Positions 24,047-31,091 of a DNA stretch of 39,419 nucleotides are shown piece by piece (positions within the stretch are counted from its first letter, which is position 1; every line of letters begins with the position of its first letter). A program made the translations under genes and the position numbers. Under the pieces are notes generated by a model. The model had not been told where the DNA came from. It saw nothing but the letters and a program-made list of their open reading frames with translations, and made no database searches. The DNA is from Betaproteobacteria bacterium (GTDB taxonomy: Bacteria > Pseudomonadota > Gammaproteobacteria > Burkholderiales > SG8-39). The DNA lies in NCBI GenBank assembly GCA_005884455.1, contig VBCH01000010.1, positions 1-39,419 of the forward strand, given 5' to 3'.

Positions 24047-24829
24047 TCAGGCGTTCTCGAGCAGGATGCGGATGACGCTCTGCGGATCCGTGATCATGCA
24101 GTCGTGGCCGGTCTTCAGCTCGTAGTACTTCCACGCCGGATCGTCGCGCAGGCGCGCGGCGAACTGGTCGAACGACCCGGTGGGCGGGTTGGTGCAGTGA
24201 ACGTAGGTGCGCGGCAGGCTCGCGCCGCCGTTCCCGGTGAAATGCACGGGCTGGGCGAAGGTGCGGTACGACTGGCGCATCTCATGACGCGTGGCCCAGG
24301 CGACGTCTTGCGGCTCGGTCACCCCGAAAATCGCGAGAGGCAGCGGATCGACGAAGCCGCCCATCTCGCCTTGTTTGATGATCGCGCGCCGATCGGGGTG
24401 CAGGTAGTCGAGCAGACACTTCCCGTTCGCGGGCAGGAAAGCGTCCAGATACACGACGCGGCGCAGGCGCGCGGCCGCGCGGTCGGCGACGCCGGTGATG
24501 ACCATTCCGCCATAGCTGTGCCCGACCAGAACGACCTTCTCGAGCTCTTCGGCTTCGAGGAGATTCACCACGTCGGCGATGTGCGTGGCGAGATCGATCG
24601 CCGGGTTTGCGAGATGCGCGCGCTCGCCGAGGCCGGTGAGGGTGGGTGCGTAGACTTCATGCCCTGCCGCCCGCAGCGCCGGCACCACTCTCTTCCAGCA
24701 CCAGCCGCCGTGCCAGGCGCCATGCACCAGGACGTACGTGGACTTGCGCTTGGTCGCGCCGAAGCGCGGCGAAGCGCGCGTGCGCGGGCCGAGTTTGCGG
24801 CGAGGCTTCAGTTTTTTTGCGCGCGGCAC
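24047..24829 (-). CDS. Alpha/beta hydrolase (esterase-like)
   Basis: About 260 residues. The fold starts with TYVLVHGAWHGGWCWKRVVPAL (oxyanion HG) and APTLTGLGERAHL, as in plant-type methyl-salicylate and bacterial EstC-like esterases. The nucleophile Ser105 sits in GHSYGG, and His242 in KTGHDC is the catalytic histidine. The start is GTG 24829, 5 nt after the stop of the MetE-like gene; it leaves a basic N-terminal extension of about 28 residues (MPRAKKLKPRRKLG) before the fold and no ATG option. Last gene of module B. A natural role would be cleavage of an aromatic ester or of a ring-fission product, but the substrate is not shown by the sequence. Confidence 0.85.
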   Translation of the reverse strand: MPRAKKLKPRRKLGPRTRASPRFGATKRKSTYVLVHGAWHGGWCWKRVVPALRAAGHEVYAPTLTGLGERAHLANPAIDLATHIADVVNLLEAEELEKVVLVGHSYGGMVITGVADRAAARLRRVVYLDAFLPANGKCLLDYLHPDRRAIIKQGEMGGFVDPLPLAIFGVTEPQDVAWATRHEMRQSYRTFAQPVHFTGNGGASLPRTYVHCTNPPTGSFDQFAARLRDDPAWKYYELKTGHDCMITDPQSVIRILLENA

Positions 24830-24834
24830 GTCGG

Positions 24835-25857
24835 TCAGCTGCCGATTTCCCGCCGCACGAGCGCGGCCCCCGAGGCGAGGGCCTTCAGCTTTCCGAGCGC
24901 GACGTCGCGCGCGAGCGGCACCATGCCGCAGTTGGTGCAGGGATAGAGCTTCTCCGGCGCCACGAATCGCATCGCCGAGCGGATCGTCGCGGCGACTTGC
25001 TCGGGCTTCTCTACGGCGTCGTTCGCGACGTCGATGGCTCCGACCAGCACGTCTTTGCCCCTGAGGAGCGCGAGCAGCTCGAGCGGCACGTGCGAATTCG
25101 CGCATTCCAGGGAAACCTGGTCGATCTTCGATCGGGCGAGCAGGGGAAAGGTGGACTCGTATTGCCGCCATTCGGAACCGAGGGTCTTCTTCCAGTCGAT
25201 GTTCGCCTTGATTCCGTAGCCGTAGCAGATGTGCACGGCGGTCTTGCATTTGAGGCCCGCCGCGGCCGCTTCCAGCGTATCAATGCCCCAGGCTGCGACT
25301 TCGTCCATGTAGACGTTGAAGGCCGGCTCGTCGAACTGGATCACGTCGGCTCCCGCCCGCTCGAGCTCGCGCGCCTCCTGGTTGAGGATCGCGGCGAATT
25401 CGCGTGCGAGCTTCTCGCGGCTGCGGTAGTGGTTGTCGTAAAGGGTGTCCACCATCGTCATCGGGCCGGGGAGGGAGATTTTGATCGGGCGCTTCGTCTG
25501 CCGCCGGAGGAAGCGAAGGTCTTCGACGAACACCGGCTTGCCGCGCCCCACGGGCGCCACGACCACCGGCACGTCCGCGTCGTAGCGGTTGCGGATGCGC
25601 ACGGTGCGCTTGTGCTCGAAATCGACGCCCTTCAGGCTCTCGATGAACGTCGTGACGAAATGCCTGCGCGTCTGTTCGCCATCCGTGACGATGTCGATGC
25701 CAGCGGCTTCCTGGTCGGCGAGCAGGAGGCGCATGGCGTCGCGCTTGCCCTCCTCGAGGAGATCGCCTTCGAGGAGCCAGGGCGCCCAGAGCTTCTTCGG
25801 CTCGGCGAGCCAGCCCGGTTTCGGAAGACTGCCGGCGATGGTGGTTTGCAGTCGCAA
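24835..25857 (-). CDS. MetE-like zinc methyltransferase, catalytic domain only (module B)
   Basis: A 340-residue stand-alone MetE C-terminal barrel, clearly different from the module A protein. It starts MRLQTTIAGSLPKPGWLAEP and contains GIDIVTDGEQTRRHFVTTF, IKISLPGPMTMVDTLYDNHY and DVIQFDEPAFNVY. Zinc ligands: His209-x-Cys211 (HICYGYG) and Cys310 (CTNCGM). Only TTG 25857 can begin it so close to the N-terminal conserved block; it lies 6 nt after the dioxygenase stop and lacks a strong ribosome site, so translation is probably coupled. The folate-binding N-terminal half of MetE is missing. Either a folate-independent methionine synthase or a methyl/alkyl transferase dedicated to the catabolic operon. 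Confidence 0.82.
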   Translation of the reverse strand: MRLQTTIAGSLPKPGWLAEPKKLWAPWLLEGDLLEEGKRDAMRLLLADQEAAGIDIVTDGEQTRRHFVTTFIESLKGVDFEHKRTVRIRNRYDADVPVVVAPVGRGKPVFVEDLRFLRRQTKRPIKISLPGPMTMVDTLYDNHYRSREKLAREFAAILNQEARELERAGADVIQFDEPAFNVYMDEVAAWGIDTLEAAAAGLKCKTAVHICYGYGIKANIDWKKTLGSEWRQYESTFPLLARSKIDQVSLECANSHVPLELLALLRGKDVLVGAIDVANDAVEKPEQVAATIRSAMRFVAPEKLYPCTNCGMVPLARDVALGKLKALASGAALVRREIGS

Positions 25858-25863
25858 AATAGT

Positions 25864-26700
25864 CTACGCGCGCGCCGCCACGTCCCACGAAGCGAAGCCG
25901 CAGCCGACGTAGACCTCGGGGCAGTTGCAGTAACCGATCAGCTCGAAGCCGCGCTTGCCGGCCGCGCCGTGCGCCGCAACCCAGTTGCGGATCTCGGCGG
26001 CACCGTTGCCGATCGTGGGCAGGCGCTCGTTCAGGAAGTCGATCAAGGGGCGCTCGTCGCCTTTTTCGAAATGCCGAATACATTCCCTGTCGAACGGCTC
26101 GTCGATCTCGCCCATGGTGGGCTCCCCGATCGAATGGGAGAGGCCCCCGGTGGCGAGGACCGCCACGCGGATGTCCTCGGGATAGGTGCGGATCGCTTCG
26201 GCCAGCATGGTTCCCCACTGCAGGCAGCGCCGCACGCTGGGGTAGGGCGGCTCGAGATCGTTGAAGATGATCGGGACGATGGGCGGCAGGGGATCGAGCC
26301 CGCCCCGCCACAGCGGAATGCAGAAGCCGTGATCGAGCGTCAGGTGGTGGGACACCGAGGGCTCGAAATCGCGCTCGAGCGCGGTCTGCAGGATGTGATT
26401 CGCGAGCTTCGGATGTCCGGCGATCTTCTTGAAGGGACAGTCCTTCATCCAGGGCTCGGCGGGACCTTCGTGCTCCTCGCCCATGCCGACACAGATGCTC
26501 GGCAGGTTGTTGATGAAAAAATTCACCCAGTGGTCCGGGGAGATTTCGATCAGCACGTCGGGCCTGGCGGCCTTGATGCGCCTGCCGAGCTCGGTCAGCG
26601 AGCTCGTGAGCTCGCGCTGATTCGCGGGTTTGACGTCTTTCCAGCCGCGGATGATGAGCGGGGCATGGCTCGAGGCGAACACTCCGACCAGCCTAGCCAT
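25864..26700 (-). CDS. LigB-type extradiol dioxygenase catalytic subunit (module B)
   Basis: A 278-residue catalytic (beta) subunit similar to protocatechuate 4,5-dioxygenase LigB. Fe(II) ligands His12 (ASSHAPL) and His57 (SPDHWVN) are at canonical spacing, the acid-base histidine lies in GGLSHS, and a conserved Glu is in AAEIRNWVAAHG. SHHLTLDHGFCIPLW and VPIIFNDLEPPYPS are typical of the family. Its ATG overlaps the end of the LigA-like gene by 8 nt, so the two subunits are made together. It should cleave a protocatechuate- or gallate-like dihydroxybenzoate between C4 and C5 in the cytoplasm. The exact diol is unknown. Confidence 0.9.
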   Translation of the reverse strand: MARLVGVFASSHAPLIIRGWKDVKPANQRELTSSLTELGRRIKAARPDVLIEISPDHWVNFFINNLPSICVGMGEEHEGPAEPWMKDCPFKKIAGHPKLANHILQTALERDFEPSVSHHLTLDHGFCIPLWRGGLDPLPPIVPIIFNDLEPPYPSVRRCLQWGTMLAEAIRTYPEDIRVAVLATGGLSHSIGEPTMGEIDEPFDRECIRHFEKGDERPLIDFLNERLPTIGNGAAEIRNWVAAHGAAGKRGFELIGYCNCPEVYVGCGFASWDVAARA

Positions 26701-26974
26701 GGCTCGACCTCGCCGCCGCGTCGGCCCCGGCCGTCCTCACTTTTTTGAGGAAATCCGCCTCGGACATTCCGGCGATCACGAAATAAAACCTGAGCAGGTA
26801 AGGGTTGACCCGCGACGCGAGAAACGCGACGTCGTCGCGCTCGACCGCGGTCCGCACCTCGGGCTTAAGGGGATAGCGGTCGAGGATCTTCTTCCGGTTG
26901 GCGCGGTATTCGTCGCCGAGCGCGGGGGAGCTCTGGAGATCGAAAAAGAGCTTGCTCAGCCAGTAGTCTCTCAT
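26693..26974 (-). CDS. LigA-type extradiol dioxygenase small subunit
   Basis: A 93-residue helical protein (MRDYWLSKLFFDLQSS, LDRYPLKPEVRTAVERDDV, LASRVNPYLLRFYFVIAGMSEADFL) resembling the alpha subunit of protocatechuate 4,5-dioxygenase, which covers the active site of LigB. The usual landmarks, a YPL followed by LKxEVRxAVxxxD and NPYLLRFY, are all present. It overlaps the LigB-type gene by 8 nt. It lies 27 nt after the Pcm gene, inside the same leftward operon. Confidence 0.85.
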   Translation of the reverse strand: MRDYWLSKLFFDLQSSPALGDEYRANRKKILDRYPLKPEVRTAVERDDVAFLASRVNPYLLRFYFVIAGMSEADFLKKVRTAGADAAARSSHG

Positions 26975-27001
26975 GGACGCTATTTTGCCATGAGCGCGGT
27001 G

Positions 27002-27739
27002 CTACTGTTTCGTCCCCCGATCCCGGGTGAGAGGCACGAACCTCACCGGCAGGGTGCGCCTCGTCGTCGTGCGGCCGTCGGATTGTTTTTCCATGAGCAG
27101 GAGGTGCTGCACATCCGATGCCGCGCCCACCGGGATCACCATTCGCCCGCCGGGCTTGAGCTGGTCGATCAGCGGCTGCGGGACCGCAGCGGGCGCCGCG
27201 GTGACGATGATCGCGTCGAAGGGGGCGGCGGCGGGCCAGCCGCCGTAGCCGTCGCCGACGCGAACCTCGACGTTGCGGTACTCCGCGAGAACTTGCCTCG
27301 CGCGGAGCCCGAGGGCCTCGACGATCTCGATCGTGTAGACCTTCGCCACCAGCTCGGCGAGCACCGCCGCCTGGTAACCCGAGCCCGTTCCAACCTCGAG
27401 CACGGTATCCGTCGGCTTGGGATCGAGCAGGTCGGTCATCAGCGCGACGATGTAGGGCTGCGAGATCGTTTGGCCCTCGCCGATCGGAAGCGGGCGATTG
27501 TCGTAGGCGAAGAGGTCCTGCAGGGCGGGGACAAAGCGGTGGCGCGGCACTTTCCCCATTGCCGCCATCACCGCCTCGCCGAATCTCGGTCGGCCGGTTT
27601 CTGCGCCGGTTTCACGCGCCATCGCGGCTATTTCCGCGACCATGCGCGCGCGCGCCGCCGCGCGCGGCTCGTGCGCCTCCGAGGGCTGGGCGTGCGTCAC
27701 CGCGAGCAGGAAAAGCGCGGAGAGCAGGACGGCCAGCAT
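27002..27739 (-). CDS. pcm: Protein-L-isoaspartate O-methyltransferase, exported form
   Basis: A 245-residue SAM-dependent methyltransferase that repairs isoaspartyl residues in damaged proteins. The N-terminal repair-enzyme motif VPRHRFVP and the SAM site LEVGTGSGYQAAVLAEL are present, followed by DAIIVTAAPAAVP and LKPGGRMVIPVG. The ATG at 27739 gives a signal peptide (MLAVLLSALFLLAVTHA), so the enzyme appears to be sent to the periplasm, unlike standard cytoplasmic Pcm. The start lies 13 nt after the LivF stop. It sits between a transporter and a dioxygenase operon; whether it is functionally linked or just carried along is unclear. Confidence 0.88.
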   Translation of the reverse strand: MLAVLLSALFLLAVTHAQPSEAHEPRAAARARMVAEIAAMARETGAETGRPRFGEAVMAAMGKVPRHRFVPALQDLFAYDNRPLPIGEGQTISQPYIVALMTDLLDPKPTDTVLEVGTGSGYQAAVLAELVAKVYTIEIVEALGLRARQVLAEYRNVEVRVGDGYGGWPAAAPFDAIIVTAAPAAVPQPLIDQLKPGGRMVIPVGAASDVQHLLLMEKQSDGRTTTRRTLPVRFVPLTRDRGTKQ

Positions 27740-27752
27740 GTCGCGCCCGAGC

Positions 27753-28451
27753 TCAGGCGACCACCAGGCTGGTGAGGCGCTGCGGATCGGCAAGCAGATC
27801 CGCGCTCGGACCGCTGTACGCGATGCGGCCGCGGTTCAGCACGAGCGCCCTCTGCGTGATTCCGAGCGCGACCTTCGCGTGCTGTTCGACGAGCACGATC
27901 GCAAGCGAGTCCTCGTGAATCAGTCGCTGCAGGGCCTGCATCAGGACTTCGACGATGATGGGTGCGAGCCCTTCGAGCGGCTCGTCCATGAGCAGCAGCG
28001 TCGGGTTGCCCATCAGCGCGCGCCCGATCGCGAGCATCTGCTGCTCGCCGCCTGAGATCTGGTTGCCCCAGTGGCCGCGCCGCTCGGCGAGCTTCGGAAA
28101 GAGATCGTAGACGCGCTCGAAGGTCCAGCGGCCAGGACGCGTCGCGACGCCGAGGTTCTCCTCGACCGTGAGCGAAGGAAAGATATCGCGTGTTTGCGGG
28201 ACCAGGCCGATGCCCAGGCGGGAACGCTCGTAGACGGGCAGCTTCGCGATCGCCTTGCCCCGGTATTCGATGCTTCCCGCGTGAAAGGTCGTGTGGCCCA
28301 TGACGGTCGCGAGCAGCGTGGTTTTGCCGACCCCGTTCCTGCCGAGGACCGCGAGGGCACCGCGCTCGGGCAGCTCGAGGGCGATGTCCTCGAGGACTAC
28401 TGTTTCGCCGTAACCGGCGCGCACGTCGCGGAGGCTGAGTGCTTCAGGCAT
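27753..28451 (-). CDS. livF: Branched-chain amino acid-type ABC transporter ATPase LivF
   Basis: 232 residues. Walker A GRNGVGKTT, the LivF-typical IGLVPQTRDIFPSLTVEENL, signature ISGGEQQMLAIGRAL, Walker B TLLLMDEPLEGLAP and the switch histidine in LVEQHA. It works as a heterodimer with LivG to power uptake through LivHM. The ATG overlaps the end of livG by 8 nt. The Liv family also carries aromatic acids, amides and urea, which fits the dioxygenase genes that follow. Confidence 0.95.
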   Translation of the reverse strand: MPEALSLRDVRAGYGETVVLEDIALELPERGALAVLGRNGVGKTTLLATVMGHTTFHAGSIEYRGKAIAKLPVYERSRLGIGLVPQTRDIFPSLTVEENLGVATRPGRWTFERVYDLFPKLAERRGHWGNQISGGEQQMLAIGRALMGNPTLLLMDEPLEGLAPIIVEVLMQALQRLIHEDSLAIVLVEQHAKVALGITQRALVLNRGRIAYSGPSADLLADPQRLTSLVVA

Positions 28452-29196
28452 GGTGCTGCTCGCCGAGATAGACCTGGTGAACGCGCCGGTCGCTGGCGAT
28501 CTCCTCCGGCGGCCCTTCGACCAGGACCTCGCCTTGCACGAGCACGGTGATGCGCTGCGCGAAGCGGAACACGAGGTCCATATCGTGCTCGATGATGAGG
28601 ATGGCGATGTGCTTGGGCAGATTGTCCAGCACCCGCAGGATGCGGTGCGATTCGAGCGAAGGCACGCCCGCGGCGGGCTCGTCGAGGAGCAGCACGCTGG
28701 GCTTCAGCCCGAGCGCGATCGCGATTTCTACCAGGCGCTGCTTGCCGTAAGGCAGGTCGAGGATGCGAACTCCCGCGTCCTCGGCGAGACCGAGCGTCGC
28801 GAGCAGCTCCATGCTCTCCTCGCGCACGTCGTCGTGGGCGCTCGCCGCGCGCAGCATGCGCCGCGCGACCCCGCGGCGCTCCGCCACCGCCAGCGCCACG
28901 TTGTCGAGCACCGGAAGGCGGCGGAAGAGGGCGTTGATCTGGAATGTCCGGCCCAGCCCGCGCTTCACCCGCTTCGCCTGTCCCATGGCGGTGATGTCCT
29001 CGCCGCCCAGCGCGATCGTGCCGGAGGAGGGCGCGAGCGCCCCGGTGAGCATGTTGACGAAGGTGGTTTTTCCGGCACCGTTCGGACCGATCAAGGCGTG
29101 GCGCGCGCCGCTTTCCAGCCGGAAATCGATGTCGTCCGCCACGGTGAGCGCGCCGAAGCTCTTGCACAGTCCGCACGTCTCGAGAGCGATGTTCAC
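28444..29196 (-). CDS. livG: Branched-chain amino acid-type ABC transporter ATPase LivG
   Basis: 250 residues starting at GTG 29196, which overlaps the livM stop as GTGA. Walker A GPNGAGKTT, the LivG-specific GLGRTFQINALFRRLPVLDNV, a signature reading LPYGKQRLVEIAIAL (the LSGGQ loop is the LPYGxQR form normal for LivG), Walker B VLLLDEPAAGVPS and the switch histidine in IIEHDMDLVF. Partner of LivF. Confidence 0.95.
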   Translation of the reverse strand: MNIALETCGLCKSFGALTVADDIDFRLESGARHALIGPNGAGKTTFVNMLTGALAPSSGTIALGGEDITAMGQAKRVKRGLGRTFQINALFRRLPVLDNVALAVAERRGVARRMLRAASAHDDVREESMELLATLGLAEDAGVRILDLPYGKQRLVEIAIALGLKPSVLLLDEPAAGVPSLESHRILRVLDNLPKHIAILIIEHDMDLVFRFAQRITVLVQGEVLVEGPPEEIASDRRVHQVYLGEQHHA

Positions 29197-30170
29197 GGCC
29201 TTCTCCGCAGCTTCACCAGGATACTGTCGAGGATGCCGAGGATTCCGCCGCGGGCGAACATCACCACGAGCACGAGCATCGTCCCGATGCCGAAGTACCA
29301 GTACTCCGGGAACTGCTTGGCGAGCAGATCCTGCGCGATCAGGTACACGACCGGCCCGACGAATGCGCCGTAGATGCGTCCGACGCCGCCGAGGATGAGC
29401 ATCACGAGCAGCTCGCCGGCGGATTCGAAGGAGAACACGTTCAGGCCGACGAACTGGTTGGTCTGGGTGATCAGGCCTCCGGCGACGCCGGCGATCGTCG
29501 CCGAGAGCGTGTAGACCAGTACCAGGCGCCAATAGACCGGCGCGCCGATCGCGTGCATGCGCAGGCTGTTTTCGCGCACCCCCGTGAGCGAGGTCCCGAA
29601 CGGAGAATAGATCATCTTCCTCACCAGCCACCAGCCGAGGAGCAGCGCGAGGAGACAATAGAGATAGGCGGTCTTGCCGAAGATGTCGAACCTGAACAGA
29701 CCGAAAATCGGCGCCACGACGACGCCGGACAGGCCGTCCGCGCCACCGGTGAGCGCAGTGGCCTTGTTGGCGATCTCCAGGAGTACGGAGGTGATCGCGA
29801 GCGTGAGCATAAGCAGTGTCAGCGCCTTCGTCCGGAGAATGATGGCGCCGGTGCCGATTCCGAGCAAGGCGCCGGCGGCCGCGGCGGCGGCGAGCTGCAC
29901 CATCGGGTCGCCGACTCCCGCCTTTGCGGCGAGAATCCCGGCGACGTATGCGCCCAGACCGAAGTAGGCGCTGTGGCCCAGGGTGATGATTCCCGCGTAG
30001 CCGACGATCAGATCGAGTGAAAGGGCGTAGAGGATGTAGATCAGGATGCGTGCCCCGAGGGAGAGATACTCGGGCAGCGCGAAGAAGGCTGCGATGGCGA
30101 CGATCCACGGCAGGGACTCGATCCAGCGGATGCGCGGATCGGCGCTGTAGCCTCCGGCGTGGGCGCTCAT
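29193..30170 (-). CDS. livM: Branched-chain amino acid-type ABC transporter permease LivM
   Basis: A 325-residue inner-membrane permease with 8-10 hydrophobic segments, the LivM hallmark LDLIVGYAGIITLGHSAYFGLGAY, and RENSLRMHAIG (the ATPase-contact helix). ATG 30170 overlaps the livH stop as ATGA, and the 3' end overlaps livG by 4 nt. An in-frame shadow extension to 30563 was ignored. Confidence 0.95.
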   Translation of the reverse strand: MSAHAGGYSADPRIRWIESLPWIVAIAAFFALPEYLSLGARILIYILYALSLDLIVGYAGIITLGHSAYFGLGAYVAGILAAKAGVGDPMVQLAAAAAAGALLGIGTGAIILRTKALTLLMLTLAITSVLLEIANKATALTGGADGLSGVVVAPIFGLFRFDIFGKTAYLYCLLALLLGWWLVRKMIYSPFGTSLTGVRENSLRMHAIGAPVYWRLVLVYTLSATIAGVAGGLITQTNQFVGLNVFSFESAGELLVMLILGGVGRIYGAFVGPVVYLIAQDLLAKQFPEYWYFGIGTMLVLVVMFARGGILGILDSILVKLRRRP

Positions 30171-31042
30171 GCGCGTCTCCCGAACAGGCCCGCGGGTCGC
30201 CACAGCAGGATGGCGATGGTGGCGACGTAGATCGGGAAAGCGCCGTATTGCGGCAGCCAGTATTTGCAGGCGGTATCGGCGATGCCGATCAGGAGCGCCG
30301 CCACGAACGGCCCGCGCAGGCTGCCCAGGCCGCCCACTGCCACCACGACCAGAAAATAAACGAGGTTTTCGAACGGGTAAGTGGGCTGGATCGCGATGAT
30401 CTCCGCGCCGAGCCCGCCGCCGAGCCCCGCGAGGCCGCTGCCGAGCGCGAAGGTGAGCGTGAACAGGCGCTTGGTGTCGATTCCAACCGACTGCGCCATG
30501 GCGCGGTTGTCCACCGTTGCGCGCACCATGGCTCCCCAGCGCGTGCGCTCGACCCCGAACCACAAGAGCCCCACCATCACCGCGCTGAACGCGATGATGA
30601 AAACCCGGTAAGCCGGAAAATCGCGGCCGAGGAGCGCAAACTGGCCCTTCAGATAATCGGGCAGCACGACCGGCTGCTGCAGCGTTCCGTAGATGAAGCG
30701 TGCCACGGCGACCGCGATGAAGATCAGGCCGATGGTGAAGAGCACCTGCTCGAGGTCGCTCGCTGTGTAGAGCCTCGAGTACAGGAGCCGCTCCAGGACC
30801 ACGCTGGCGGCTGCGACGGAAACGAAGGCGAGCGCGAGCGCGAGCGGAAAGGGCACGCCGAAGCGCGAGATCGTCGTGGTCAGCACATAGCCTCCCGCCA
30901 TGGCGAACACTCCATGCGCGAGATTGGCGAAGCCCATCAGGCCCATGGTGACGGACAAGCCGACCGAGATCACGTACAGGATCATGCCCAGCGCGGCCCC
31001 GTGAAAGGCGACGCTGACCAGCGATGCGAAGAAGGCCTCCAA
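30167..31042 (-). CDS. livH: Branched-chain amino acid-type ABC transporter permease LivH
   Basis: A 291-residue inner-membrane permease: GAALGMILYVISVGLSVTMGLMGFANLAHGVFAM is the LivH N-terminal signature, and TRWGAMVRATVDNRAMAQSVGID is the cytoplasmic loop contacting the ATPases. It begins with TTG at 31042 (a GAGG lies 8 nt upstream), 49 nt after a Bug receptor gene. A LivJ/LivK-type binding protein would normally be encoded next to livH; none is present in this window. Confidence 0.92.
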   Translation of the reverse strand: MEAFFASLVSVAFHGAALGMILYVISVGLSVTMGLMGFANLAHGVFAMAGGYVLTTTISRFGVPFPLALALAFVSVAAASVVLERLLYSRLYTASDLEQVLFTIGLIFIAVAVARFIYGTLQQPVVLPDYLKGQFALLGRDFPAYRVFIIAFSAVMVGLLWFGVERTRWGAMVRATVDNRAMAQSVGIDTKRLFTLTFALGSGLAGLGGGLGAEIIAIQPTYPFENLVYFLVVVAVGGLGSLRGPFVAALLIGIADTACKYWLPQYGAFPIYVATIAILLWRPAGLFGRRA

Positions 31043-31091
31043 CTCAGAGGCCTCGAGTTTCCGTCACTTTGTCGTCCCTCCCGGATTGCGA

